Shown: positions 41,560 through 51,582 of the stretch, in pieces
Position numbering within the stretch: the stretch's first letter is position 1
How the letters are laid out: each line of letters begins with the position of its first letter
Origin: Mesostigma viride
Taxonomy: Eukaryota > Streptophyta > Mesostigmatophyceae > Mesostigmatales > Mesostigmataceae
Assembly: GCA_009746045.1 (NCBI GenBank)
Contig: RPFO01000648.1
Location: 124,001-188,000 of the forward strand
Direction: 5' to 3'
Length of the DNA stretch: 64,000 nucleotides
Translations under genes and position numbers: made by a program
The notes under the pieces: generated by a model
Told to the model about the DNA's origin: nothing
Databases searched by the model: none
What the model saw: the letters and a program-made list of their open reading frames with translations, nothing else

Positions 41560-42055
41560 TAAGACATGCCAAACTGCAGCTAATGGTTGCAGGCTCCAGT
41601 GTTTGAATATTCGTTATTCGGTATCCGGTATACGGTGGGGCCCTACCAAAAAATTCGGTAAGTATCCGTTAAGTATTCGATATTATTCGGTACCCCTGGT
41701 TTTAGTGCTTTTTAGGGGCCTTGAGGGGTTGTATAATGTCCATAATGATGTGGTATTGAATGAATCCACATCATTTCCATGCGTTTGGCTACCTAATGGC
41801 GTTGTTGTCATGCACCAATGGCCGGAGCCATACTGCTTGGCACCCTCATCGAGTGATGGTAAGGTAATGGCCAGCCATACCTTGTGTTTATTACTGCATG
41901 ACCTTAAATAGTGACAAGTAATCAAAGCACATATATGTAAAGGCAGGAAATTACCAAGCAATAAAAGGGCCATGCACTGGCATTCATGATTCATTGGTTA
42001 ACTGCACCAGCAACTAAGCAAGCACTTTTGCGCGCAGGTCCGAGGGTGGCAGCCT
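41560..42055. other. Spacer left of the copia-like element COP2
   Basis: No gene recognised. AT-rich GTATTCG/ATTCGGTA repeats near 41615-41690. The missing Gag and 5' LTR of COP2 are not here. Confidence 0.4.
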
Positions 42056-42059
42056 AGCA

Positions 42060-42625
42060 CCACAAAGCAGGTTACCGCATTGATATGACGAGAGAGACTA
42101 TGTGCTGGCTGTAGGCAGGTTCTCCAGGTACAAGGTCATGGTGCAACTTGAGCGCAAGTTGAAGGAGGACCTTTTTGATGCACTGTGTCTCATCAGGTCC
42201 AAGTTTGGTGTGGTGTCTGTGCTCGAGTGTGACCAGCAGTTTGAGTGTTGTATTGGTGAGCAGGGTGTGGGGAAGATAGAACTTGCTGGGGTAGCTGACC
42301 ACGAGCACCAAGGTCTTGTGGAGCAACACATACAGACATGCAAGCAGGTGATGGCATGCATGGAGAAGGTGAGGGCAGGCTCGTACCGGAGAGGCTGGTG
42401 ATCTGCAGTGAGGTAGAGCAATGTCTCAACAACCGTGTTATGGTCAAGGTGTTGGGTGGGCAGGTGGCAGTCACGCCTAAGGGAGTGGAGATGGGCTTGT
42501 TGTCACCTGAGGCCGTGGAGGAGTACAGGGACTATTTGAGCGATCGTTACGTGCGCATGGTAGCGATGGACCTGCGACATGGACAAGTGTATGTGCCGTG
42601 TGTGAACGGCAGGGTCTGGGCCTAG
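42060..42625 (+). pseudogene. COP2 integrase (partial)
   Basis: Reads DYVLAVGRFSRYKVMVQLER, then SVLECDQQFECC (second catalytic Asp), ADHEHQGLVEQHIQTCKQVM (catalytic Glu), and after a shift near 42400 CSEVEQCLNNRVMVKVLGGQ and a C-terminal part ending MDLRHGQVYVPCVNGRVWA. Matches COP1 integrase position by position (LLLDQQFT; HERQGIIERA). The zinc-binding N-terminus is missing. Confidence 0.8.
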
Positions 42626-42826
42626 GCGGAGGGCAATAATGGAAAACGGGGTCTACGGAGAGGTCCCGGTGTGGTTCAGGAGATTGATCCTGATCACATG
42701 CTTGCTTCGGTAGCGCTAGAGGACAGCCGCTAGGACAAGCTGCTAGCGTGGAAACACCTGCGCCCCTACTATGACGGGCTGGGGCCGCCAGACCAAACCG
42801 CTGAGGAATGTGTTAGGGACCCCAGT

Positions 42827-44128
42827 GTGCAGGCTGGGGGTGAGGTGGGGGATCCAGGGACTGCAGGGGGGATGAGGGAGGGGGGTGGGCCTGATCAACC
42901 TACTCGCTCCCTTTCGCCGGAAGCTGGGTTGCCACCTTCCAAGGGCGGTCCCGCTAGCGTGGGGTCGGGCGGTTCGGGGGTCGCCCCAGCCGTTGACGAC
43001 CAGGAGAAGCAGCGCGCCGCAGTACTAGCCCACCTAGTGGAGCGCCTGCAGGAAGCTCGACGCGCTGCCATGGTGGGCGAGCAGCGGCAGTTGGATGGCA
43101 AGATCTTGCAGGTCGGCAAGGAGCGGGTGGCCGAAGGTGGGGTGGTACCACGGGCCGGTGATGCTGGTGTGCCAGCCGAAGGCGGGGTTGCACGGGCCGG
43201 CGATGCTGGGGCATTGACCGCAGGTGCGCGGCAACAGGCTGGTGGCGTTGGCGGGTTGGCCGATGCGGGGCCTGCATTGCCGAGCCAGGGCGACAGCCCC
43301 ATGGATGACAGCGAGGCTGTTGGGAAGAGAGGTGAGACAGGTGAGCTGGTGGCTTCGGTCTCTAAGCTTGCCGACTGGTATTCGGATGGACTGGGTAGCT
43401 GTCGGTTGGAGGTGGACACTGATGCGGTGGTATGCTTGCTGGGTGAGGGAGTAGCTAGGCATCTGCCTCGCACCGCGTCCAAGCGGAAGTATGTGGAGGA
43501 TTTTTCAGGGCTAGTGAGGATGCCGGTGCGGGGTGAGGTGATGCTGACGATCCTGGGGAAGGAGACACCATTTTGCGTGCTGGAGGGGTATGATGGACCT
43601 GCTCTTCTGGAACTTCCTTTCCTTGATCATCCGGATGTGCGGATTCAGAGCTCTTTGTTAACCCGAGTGGGTCACGGGTCGATAGAGCTAGAGTTCTACA
43701 AGTCAGTGGAGCCTCTCAGTCGCATTTGCAGCACAGTGGCTTGGCTAGCAGCGCTGTCAGATACGCAGGGTGTAGCGTGGGGCGCTGATCTTCCGCCAGC
43801 TGCTGACCTGGTTATGCCTGCACTGTTGCATCCCCATAGCATAGGAGTCACTGAGAGGGACATAGCCGCACATTCCCCGATCACATTCCTTGAGCTGGTG
43901 CTGCAAATGTCAACTCCTTGTGGATTCTCGAGCTGGTGGTGTGCATTCCGTGAGGCACTTGAGGAGTGGCAGGGCTACGGGGTGTACGAACCGCTTGATA
44001 CGGTGCCAAAGGGGGCTAGGGTGCTTCCGCTGAAGATGGTGTTGTCCCACAAGGTGAAGGCAGGGGTTGAGATCTGTTATGTCAGGCCGGTATCCCAGGA
44101 GTTTGCTGGTACTAGCCCGTTAGCTTAG
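42827..44128 (+). CDS. COP2 linker, protease-like domain and RT fingers
   Basis: 433-residue open frame. Residues 1-180 are a Gly/Ala/Pro-rich linker with tandem GGVARAGDAG-like units. Residues about 180-275 are protease-like: CRLEVDTDAVVCLLGEGVAR, YVEDFSGLVRMP, CVLEGYDGPALLELPFLDHP, again with a non-Gly residue after DT (DTDA). From residue about 350 the RT begins: WWCAFREALEEWQGYGVYEP, RVLPLKMVLSHKVKAGVEIC. So within a single frame the protease lies between integrase and RT, directly joined to RT. Confidence 0.75.
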   Translation: MQAGGEVGDPGTAGGMREGGGPDQPTRSLSPEAGLPPSKGGPASVGSGGSGVAPAVDDQEKQRAAVLAHLVERLQEARRAAMVGEQRQLDGKILQVGKERVAEGGVVPRAGDAGVPAEGGVARAGDAGALTAGARQQAGGVGGLADAGPALPSQGDSPMDDSEAVGKRGETGELVASVSKLADWYSDGLGSCRLEVDTDAVVCLLGEGVARHLPRTASKRKYVEDFSGLVRMPVRGEVMLTILGKETPFCVLEGYDGPALLELPFLDHPDVRIQSSLLTRVGHGSIELEFYKSVEPLSRICSTVAWLAALSDTQGVAWGADLPPAADLVMPALLHPHSIGVTERDIAAHSPITFLELVLQMSTPCGFSSWWCAFREALEEWQGYGVYEPLDTVPKGARVLPLKMVLSHKVKAGVEICYVRPVSQEFAGTSPLA

Positions 44129-44890
44129 GAGGAGCTGTATACCCCAGGGATGGCATGGGACACGTTCAGGATGGTTAGCATGATTTTTCTCAGCTTTCTG
44201 GATGAGGGCAAGGACTATGCGTGTGCGTCCATCGATGTCAAGTGTGCATTCCCTAACTCTAGCGAGGTGGTGGCGCAAGAGGTATGGGAGGGTACTCCAC
44301 CTTTAGTGGTGCAGACGCCGCCGTTCTGGAGGGAGGTGGTCACGACTGAGTTCATGGGTTTGCGCAAGGCGATAGAGGGTCTGCAGAGTGCCTCCATTGT
44401 TTGGAGGATAACCCTCGTGTGTGCGCTGGGTGAGATTGCAGAGTTCGAGGTATCCCCTTACGACCCATCGCTGTTCGTGGCGCAAACGCCGTCTGGTCCT
44501 ATGCTTGTACAACTGCACGGAGATGACCTGCGTGTCATTGCTCCGCGGTTAGCATTGCATGCGTTCTATGGTGACATTCGGCGGCGGTTCCCGGTGGGTG
44601 AGTGGCAGCTATTGGGGCCGCAGACGCCGCGTGTGTTTTGCGGGGTGGTGCAGACCATGCGGGTGGTGACGGGTAAGCACCGGATGCACCTGGCATTCCT
44701 GACAAGTGTAGGGAGGCTCATGCGCAATGTGGAGGAGTTGTGCGCCAAAGGTTTGTGGAGCCGGTTGCGTGGTGAGCTCGGCTGGATGGCAGCTGTGTGT
44801 GGGCCTGACCTGCTAGTGCTGAGCAGGACTGTGGATGAGACCTGTGTTGGCTCAGATTTACCCGTCTATTGTCAAGCAGTATGTTGCTGA
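44129..44890 (+). pseudogene. COP2 reverse transcriptase palm and thumb
   Basis: 246-residue frame from 44150. YACASIDVKCAFPNS (first Asp), REVVTTEFMGLRKAIEGLQS, EVSPYDPSLFVAQ and VQLHGDDLRVIAP (catalytic DD with His-Gly in place of Tyr-Val). The frame breaks from the preceding one at a TAG at 44126 and shifts again near 44840 into RNase H. Same His-Gly-Asp-Asp as COP1. Confidence 0.85.
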
Positions 44891-45455
44891 GAGCCAGGGC
44901 GTTGTGCTGTCTGGCTTGTCTCTTTCTCAGCCAATTGTGTTGCACTGCTTCGCTGACACGTCGGGTGAGGGCAGGGAGCTCACGAGGGTGAGGGCTCGCA
45001 TGGGTGGCTTGTTTGTGCTCTCCAATCCCAAGGGCAATGGTTCGCTCTGTGGGTGGTACTCAACTTTGTGTCGCAGGGTGGCAGCTGGGTCGAATACCAA
45101 TGAGTGCCGCGGGGTGTGTGAGTGCATCAAGGCGTCCATGTATCTAGAGCAGTTTCTGCGCTGGATGGGCAGGTTGTTGGATGCTTGTTTGGTATTAACC
45201 ACGACTGTGCATACCGACAGTCAGCCGCTTGTCAGTTTCATTCTCAGCAGCCTGTCCAGGACGCGCGACTTGGATTTCCTGTTGCTCAAGGAGCTGTCGT
45301 ACGCAGTGAGCGTGCTTCATTCACCCGGGAGGCTCAACCCGGTGTACGCGGTGAACAAGCTGTTCGCTGGGGCGCGAGACCAGTATCGCATTCTGCGGAT
45401 GGTCATGGGGGGCTCTCTTGGGGATCTGCAAGGACTGCTGGATGGTTTGATGTAG
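44835..45455 (+). CDS. COP2 RNase H and C-terminus
   Basis: 206-residue frame. VLHCFADTSGEG (first Asp), GWYSTLCRRVAAGSNTNECR (Glu), TTVHTDSQPLVSFILSSLSR (second Asp) and LNPVYAVNKLF at the place of the usual DALTK ending, here altered. Stop at 45455. Confidence 0.8.
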   Translation: MRPVLAQIYPSIVKQYVAESQGVVLSGLSLSQPIVLHCFADTSGEGRELTRVRARMGGLFVLSNPKGNGSLCGWYSTLCRRVAAGSNTNECRGVCECIKASMYLEQFLRWMGRLLDACLVLTTTVHTDSQPLVSFILSSLSRTRDLDFLLLKELSYAVSVLHSPGRLNPVYAVNKLFAGARDQYRILRMVMGGSLGDLQGLLDGLM

Positions 45456-46440
45456 ATCTGGGCAATGGACCATGTGGCATGAAAATTTTCAGGCTGGCAG
45501 GCGTTGGGACGCATTTCATGTGGGCTGGGAATGACCCCTGGATCGAGCCCATCTAAGGATGACCCAGTACGATTGGATTATTTCATCTTGGTGGAGACCC
45601 GATGGGATGGTCTTGGGTTGAGGACTTGATCGGATGTTGGGAGTGTGGTTCGTGAGGTGCGAGAATAGGTGGTTCGGGTGTGTGGTTGGAGCCGAGGGTG
45701 GTCTGTTGATCAGTCTTGTATTCTCGCTTGCTTACTTGACTTACTGACAGATGCTGTTTGTACTGCCAGGGCGTGAATGGGCGCCAAGTAAGGGGTTGGG
45801 ACTCCCCTAGTACATAGCGTCCTGTGTTGGTGCTTCCTGGTGAAGTCTCTGTTGGTTGGTCTCGAGCGGAGATTGATTGGTGGGATGTGTGACTGCTCGG
45901 GGAAAAGCGGCTGGTGTTGTCGTATAGGTTTCAGCTCACAGTCACATGAGAATAATTGATACTTGTGTGCTTGTACTTAGCCGTTTTGTTGTTCGATGCG
46001 TTGGGACTTAGCCATTTTGGGGTTCGGCTGAATTTTAGCATGCGTGAGCTACGCCCTAGACTTTGGCTGTGCAGTGGTCTGGTGCTGAGGTGCCGACTGA
46101 GATTCTGGGTACTGCCGGTGGGCGTGACAAGTGGCCGAATAATGGTGTGCGTCGATTGGTTGGTACTCGGCTGATGTGTCGTAATGGAAATGAGGTTTGG
46201 TTGGTGCCTACTAGATGCGTTCCCAGGCTCGCGCCGGTGCCTAGCGCCGTCGGCTAGCCTAGCCGCCTGACAGACGATGATGATCCAAAAGCCAGCATTG
46301 TGTTGCGGCGGTCCAACGGTTGTTGCTACCTTGCTGGAAATGGCTATGGTTGCGCTGGTTAATTAAGCCTGGGGCTTGGCTCTGAGTTTGTGATCTAATT
46401 ATCGTACATGATCATTTAATAATAATCCAATTCCAATTTC
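45456..46440. other. COP2 3' flank, no gene recognised
   Basis: About 1 kb with a G/T bias and no supported coding region. Possibly the 3' untranslated region and a remaining LTR of COP2, but no second copy exists in the window to prove it. Confidence 0.4.
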
Positions 46441-46444
46441 AACA

Positions 46445-47280
46445 CCCCCCCCTGGCGCCAACCCCATTGCGCCGATGAATCTCATGACCACCGTGCGCGA
46501 AAGAGCGTGCCGCAACACCTTAAATGGCGACTCAGCCCGCGCTAGGCTATATTACCCCCCGAAGGGCCTGCTGGTTACAATGCGCCACAAGTCGGTGACC
46601 ACCACAAAAGCAAGCCCCCAAAAGGAGCCAGCATTTCGCAATGCCGGAATTATCCAAAAAGGAAAGAGATTTTACGAAACTGTAATAGACTGAGCCGTGC
46701 AGCAGGTGCTGAGACGAAAAAGGAACGACAAAGGTCTGGCGTTGCCTCGCCTCCCTGAGACGCCCTCCCCGACTCGAGTCTCGAAATAGGGAATAATTTT
46801 TAGCTTCGGAGCGCATCCCTCGCGCGGCTCCTATAGTCGCCAACTACCCGTCCTCGGCAGGGGCAACTGGACAACGGACCTGCCGCAAAAAAAAAATTAT
46901 GAAAACATGCCGTCGCTGCATGACAGGAACCTTTGTCGTGACCTTCAGAGTCCAGGTCACGTCACACGCACCATCGCAAGGTGGCAAGCCTGCGATGTGA
47001 CACTAGAGCTGTTTTAGAAGCTTATGAACAGCTCCGCCGAAGCTGGTCGAACCGCCGAAGTAGCGCCCCATCCTTCGCCCATGTCAGAAAGACCCGCAGC
47101 GGGGGAAAACGACATGGGGGTAAATTTAAATTTTCTTTCCGTTGCACAACCAACTCTACTAAGCTTGGTCGAACAACTTAGTGGTTGTGCCACCATCTGC
47201 CTCGGCTACAAGACAGATGCAACCCGCGCTAGAATGTGGCATTTTGCACAGGCGGCCGTTGCCGCCATTTTGAAACAAAC
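46445..47280 (-). repeat. Internal region of split-repeat family alpha
   Basis: 46445-46760 matches 59295-59610 of alpha-2 closely (starting CCCCTGGCGCCAACCCCATT), and part of it matches beta internal sequence near 61030-61110 (GGCGACTCAGCCCGC). No coding recognised. The short frames here are not conserved between copies. Confidence 0.75.
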
Positions 47281-47887
47281 AATTGCGCATCATTGCCAGC
47301 CTAGCTTGCTTAAGGCATGGTCCGCCGACACACAAGCTGACATCATCCTAAATTGAGTTACACCGGCATGCGTCACAAGCCGGCCTGAACAGACTGTGCT
47401 GAAAACGCCACTACAAACAACGTGGCCGCGCACCCCCAGGCTAGTGCGTTGACCGTACAGGTAGTCGTACAAGGTTCTCAAGACTGACAAACATAAAACT
47501 CGGCCATCGTCCCCTTGGGCGGGTCCGAGTCCACTTAACAATAGTTAATCACGACTTTCTAAAAAAACCAAATCATTCAAAGATTCGTTAGTTAAGCAAC
47601 CAGCTGACCCTACTGGTCCCCAGCTTATCTCAGCCGGTGCAACCAAATACGAATCTTTGCACGCAAGTCGTATAAAACCTACAATTAATCTTCTCGGACC
47701 GCTAATTGATAGCCACCGCCCCTAATAAACAACCGAGTCATCCAAGGAAAATTCAGGCGAGCACAAAACCCTTTGCACAAATCGAATTTGTCCGCCCATG
47801 TCGCAGACAGTCTTCCACATGCAGGCCAAGGCGTAGCGGCCCTATCTTTCCCGCATGCGTTAATTAACCTGTATTCAGAGAAAACCA

Positions 47888-48093
47888 AGTCTTTTGTCCA
47901 ACTTTGACAGTAAATATCTTGCAAAGCACTTAAAATGGACTCATGATGTTATTATTGCCTATTCTGAAAGCCCTTGAAGTGTAGATGTACTCCTAGCACC
48001 TTGGTTGGGGGTATTTGGAGTTGTGGCCTACGAGTTATGATTTTTCCCATTTTCAGGGGTCTAAAAATGCCAAAAACCAATTCCTGAACTATG
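47888..48093 (-). mobile_element. piggyBac-like terminal fragment, copy e
   Basis: From TTTTGTCCAACTTTGACAG through CTATTCTGAAAGCCCTTGAA to GAACTATGGG. It overlaps in family coordinates with 35335-35408 and differs in sequence, so it is probably a separate copy rather than the far half of copy c. Confidence 0.75.
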
Positions 48094-49260
48094 GGTGATT
48101 AAATGGCAATTTATGACAAATGCTAACAAGATTATTCTAGCATTTGTCACTGTACCTAGGGCTCCAAATGCCCTCAAACTTTGTATAAGGTCAGAACAGC
48201 TTAAATTCAACACGGCTGCAAAGTTACAGCATAATCTGAGTCAATTAATGTTTCTATGCAAGTGCAAGTGGTGTTGGTGGCCAGTTTTAATTGCATGGCC
48301 TGGGATCTGGAGTTAACCTGGAATACCATGTAAACTTCTGATTTTGACTCAACTACTACACCATAGTTAGACAGACACATCTCGCGGAGTGGTGGGATCC
48401 CATACCAGGTCAATCCACCCATAAACTTGTCATGGGCCATAATGAACGTAAGAAAAAGGTCATTGCAATGTGTTGTGTTCCTTGTATAATAATCAATGAG
48501 AGCATTACAGTAGTGACATGCCCTCAAGGCGCATATTCCACACCCGCCCCACACACCTACAGGCATAGTCTGTTACCATTTGACCCACCTGATTTGAGGA
48601 ATTGTAAAAGCAGGTGGAATATATTTATATCAAATTTACAAGTTGTAGATCTCAAGACCTTTCTTTTGAAACAAGAACAACTTCATAATTATGATAAGTT
48701 TTGCCAAAGTTATGGTACTTACAGCGCAGCTATTTCGCCAAAGTCCGGAAGACGATTTTTTGGAAAAATCACTATTTCCGTATCTTTGCGGCTCAGCACT
48801 TTCGGAGGGCATATTTGCCAACCTGGCATCTCTTCTCCTTGGCGTAAGTTATGCAGTGCGTCTACATATCCACTTGCCATCGTGCAAACTATAACGTGTG
48901 TCGACGTACATGAGGAAGCTTGTGATAATTGTCAGGCCTCATGGAACAAACACTTGTCCACTAGTACATAGCACCACATGTATGGCAATTAAAAAGTCTA
49001 CCACTTGTCAAACACCTGTATTTGGTGCTACTAGTTAGGCTCAGGGTACAAGTCGTCCATGTCCAAGTATAGGACTATGGCACATGAATATTGATCAGCT
49101 CACTTCAGGAGCCTGACAGCTCATCTAGCTTATCAAAACTGTAACATCAGTCGATCATCATGAAATCAATTTAACAACAAACATATCAGGCTGGGTTACA
49201 TTGTGGGCAGGTGGGTATGATATCATGACAGATGTCGTACCAATAATGCAGTTATACAGG
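48094..49260. other. Region without recognised genes
   Basis: About 1.2 kb of AT-rich sequence. A 179-codon plus-strand frame (48432-48971) has no recognised motif. It would be downstream of the minus-strand ankyrin locus. Confidence 0.4.
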
Positions 49261-49496
49261 TAAATCATCTCAGGGCAGCACAACCATGGCGCCCCCGCCC
49301 CACCTTGCTAGGTGACCGTCATCTGCAATATTACTGTTCTGTTTCAGCCCAAAGGGGATGCCATTAGCGACATTGAGTGGGCATTTGCATGCACTGCCAG
49401 GCCATCCATGCAAACGGAGTAAGACTTTCATAACAAGCAACAGCACCAGATTCCTTAAATGCAGCTTCTTAGATGTAGCCAAGGCCAAGCACTTAC

Positions 49497-49598
49497 GTTA
49501 TCTGTGGTGTCCAGGCTCATCCGCTTGTCCTCCACCAGGTACTTGACCACCTCCAGGTGGCCTTTCCAAGCAGCGCAGTGGAGCGCATTGTCTCCATA
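49497..49598 (-). CDS. Ankyrin exon U1 (102 nt, 34 codons)
   Basis: Acceptor GAAACAG, donor GTAAGTG, phase 0 at both ends. Encodes one repeat: YGDNALHCAAWKGHLEVVKY then LVEDKRMSLDTTDN. The NALHCAAWKGHLEVVKYLV pattern is the ankyrin consensus (ALHxAAxxGHxEVVKxLL). Confidence 0.85.
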
Positions 49599-49746
49599 CT
49601 GTTTCAATCACACAAGGGAATGCAAGTTGCGCAAGCCCCATCCCCAACTCAATGCCAAGGACAATCAACAAGACCTTGGAAGCATTGGACACATTTCGTT
49701 TATCAACGCACAAATGGAGAGCTTCCCAATCAAGCCAAGCACTTAC

Positions 49747-49848
49747 GTTATCCGTGGTGTCCAGGCTCATCCGCTTGTCCTCCACCAGGTACTTGACCAC
49801 CTTCAGGTGGCCATATAAAGCAGCCCAGAGGAGCACATTGCTCCCGTC
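49747..49848 (-). CDS. Ankyrin exon U2 (102 nt)
   Basis: Same borders and phase as U1 (acceptor GACACAG, donor GTAAGTG). Encodes DGSNVLLWAALYGHLKVVKY then LVEDKRMSLDTTDN. It is 250 bases upstream of U1 on the minus strand, the closest pair in the locus. Confidence 0.85.
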
Positions 49849-49998
49849 CTGTGTCAAACGCACATTATACACGGGTCCAATGCAAGCCACAAAACGGCAA
49901 CTGAAGCCAAAGGCTAGGCAAAACCTTGGTAGCATTCAACACAAGTTTATTATTACTCGACCGCCTGGCTTCCATGCAAATCAAGCCCACCCGATGAC

Positions 49999-50111
49999 AT
50001 TATCCTCGGCATCGAGGTCCATTCCCCTTGTACTCCACCAAGTATTTGGCATGCATTTGACCCGCTCCACACATGGCTGTAGCAAGCAGTGTTGTTGAGG
50101 AACGCTTCATT
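49999..50111 (-). pseudogene. Degenerate ankyrin exon D1
   Basis: Acceptor CTGGCAG is kept but the donor is GTCATC. The 113-nt length breaks the 3n rule. A partial AKYLVEYKGNGP motif still shows descent from the U exons. Probably skipped or dead. Confidence 0.6.
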
Positions 50112-50343
50112 CTGCCAGTGCTTTGTCCCCCAGAAGAAAAATCCATGCAGACACAGCGCACCATGCATCACTGGCAATGTTCACAGGCCACATCAATGCC
50201 CAGGCATGCAGCCAAAGGAGACCCGAATGCCATATCCACAAGCACATGTGATAACATTTCTCATACTACTGTAAGGATTCCCAAATCAAGTTACTAAGAA
50301 ACTTCACAATTACAGCATTACCTTGTACAATTAACTTTTTGCC

Positions 50344-50640
50344 TCAGACTCCCGAAATTTCACTGCGGACCAAATCAAAGCAGCTATGAATGGACCCTGG
50401 GTGTACCTGCATGCTATAGCGGGGAGCCAGGTGGGCCGTGCGGGGTTTTATGGATACTGGAAAATCTAAGCAATATACTACTAGCACCATGTCGGGAAAG
50501 CCCCACGCAAAATCCCATGTTTGCCATGTGCCACATAAGTCTGCTACGATAGCTGCCATGAACGGTTGTCTGCAGAAAGAACTTTGGCCCGGGTATATGG
50601 CGGAACAGCAAATTTGGAATGGCCCACCATATGTGCTGCA
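50344..50640 (-). repeat. Leader segment P of the ankyrin modules
   Basis: Sequence with ACCAAATCAAAGCAGC, GGGGAGCCAGGTGGGCC, CATGTCGGGAAAGCCCCACG and GCCGCCATATACC-type motifs (minus/plus mixed). It recurs at 51440-51583 plus 53854-53985 (one copy split by epsilon-2), partly at 55370-55440 and, more diverged, at 58190-58390. It is not coding in any conserved frame and could be promoter or intron sequence. Confidence 0.65.
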
Positions 50641-50873
50641 CAACCACCTGCACAACCATGTCGCCCCCCGCCCCATCTTGCTACTAGGTAACCATTATCT
50701 GCAATGCCAGTGTTGTCACTGCCCTGTTTCAGCCCAAAGGGAATGCTAAGCCATATCGAGTGGTCATCCGCACTTCACTGCCAGGCCATCAAAACCAAGG
50801 GGGACCTTCATAACAAGCAGAAAGCACCCGATTGCTTGAACAGCCAGCTTCATAGCCAAGGCCAGGCACTTAC

Positions 50874-50975
50874 GTTTTTCTTGATGTCCAGGTTCATCCG
50901 CTTGTCCTCCACAAGGTACTTGACCACCTCCAGGTGGCCATTCTGAGCAGCGTTGAGGAGAGCATTCTTCCCATC
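50874..50975 (-). CDS. Ankyrin exon U3 (102 nt)
   Basis: Acceptor GAAACAG, donor GTAAGTG, phase 0-0. Encodes DGKNALLNAAQNGHLEVVKY then LVEDKRMNLDIKKN. Confidence 0.85.
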
Positions 50976-51119
50976 CTGTTTCAATCGCACAATTAAGGGA
51001 ATGCAAGCCACAAAACGGCAACTGAAGCCAAAGGCTAGGCAAAACCTTGGTAGCATTCAACACAAGTTTATTATTACTCGACCGCCTGGCTTCCATGCAA
51101 ATCAAGCCCACCCGATGAC

Positions 51120-51232
51120 ATTATCCTCGGCATCGAGGTCCATTCCCCTTGTACTCCACCAAGTATTTGGCATGCATTTGACCCGCTCCACACATGGCTG
51201 TAGCAAGCAGTGTTGTTGAGGAACGCTTCATT
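51120..51232 (-). pseudogene. Degenerate ankyrin exon D2
   Basis: Near-identical to D1 at an offset of 1121 bases, including the GTCATC donor and 113-nt length. The degeneration therefore preceded the segmental duplication. Confidence 0.6.
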
Positions 51233-51582
51233 CTGCCAGTGCTTTGTCCCCCAGAAGAAAAATCCATGCAGTCACAGCACACCGACATTGGCAATGTTCA
51301 CAGGCCATAGTAATCAGCCAAGGCAGCCAAACAAGATCCCAATGCCAAGTTTAAAGTAACCTGCACATATGATAAAAAATCTCATGGAAGGCAGTTCCCA
51401 AATCGAATAAAATACTCTACACTTACACCAACCTTGTTCAATACTTTTTGCGTCTCTCAAAATTTCGCTGCTACCGACCGAATCAAAGCAGTTGGGAGGG
51501 ACCCGGCTTGGCGTACCTGCATGCTATGGCGGGGAGCCAGGTGGGCCGTGCGGGGTTTTATGGATACTGGAAAATCTAAGCA

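Larger units (their letters stand above)
42060..45455 (+). mobile_element. 5'-truncated copia-like element COP2
   Basis: Plus-strand series integrase (42060-42625), protease-like (about 43370-43640), RT (43870-44820) and RNase H (44835-45455), homologous to COP1 but clearly diverged. Gag and the start of integrase are absent and no LTR pair was found. 45456-46440 may hold its 3' untranslated part. It lies inside the alpha-1 interval. Four frame breaks make it inactive. Confidence 0.85.
35427..47887 (-). mobile_element. Split-repeat YR-type element alpha-1 (H-T-H-internal-T) with nested elements
   Basis: H1 35427-35550 (CTAAGCTCCCAAGAA...GAAGCCTCC), G-rich stretch 35551-35574, T1 35577-36166 (ending CAGAGAAAACCGATT), truncated H2 36167-36196, internal sequence 46450-47280 shared with alpha-2, and T2 47281-47887. 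H and T repeat directly, with T1 and T2 obviously homologous. Read on the minus strand the order is A1-internal-B1-A2-B2. Between H2 and the internal part lie a YR retroelement (about 36.6-41.4 kb) and a copia-like element (about 42-46 kb). Alpha itself has no coding capacity. The boundary between alpha H2 and the YR element's own left end is unclear. Confidence 0.6.

Noticed and set aside
46453-46460. Primer-binding-site-like TGGCGCC at 46453, 59302 and 60867, suggesting TRIM/LTR elements
   Set aside because: The surrounding H-T-H-internal-T order does not fit LTR-PBS-PPT-LTR, the copies lack a second complete LTR or target duplication, and the coding relative has a tyrosine recombinase.
35283-48093. 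Single piggyBac-like copy c split at 35411 and resumed at 47888 around alpha-1
   Set aside because: The two flanks overlap in family coordinates (both contain GACAGTAAATATCTTGCAAAG) and differ in sequence, so they are better read as two copies.
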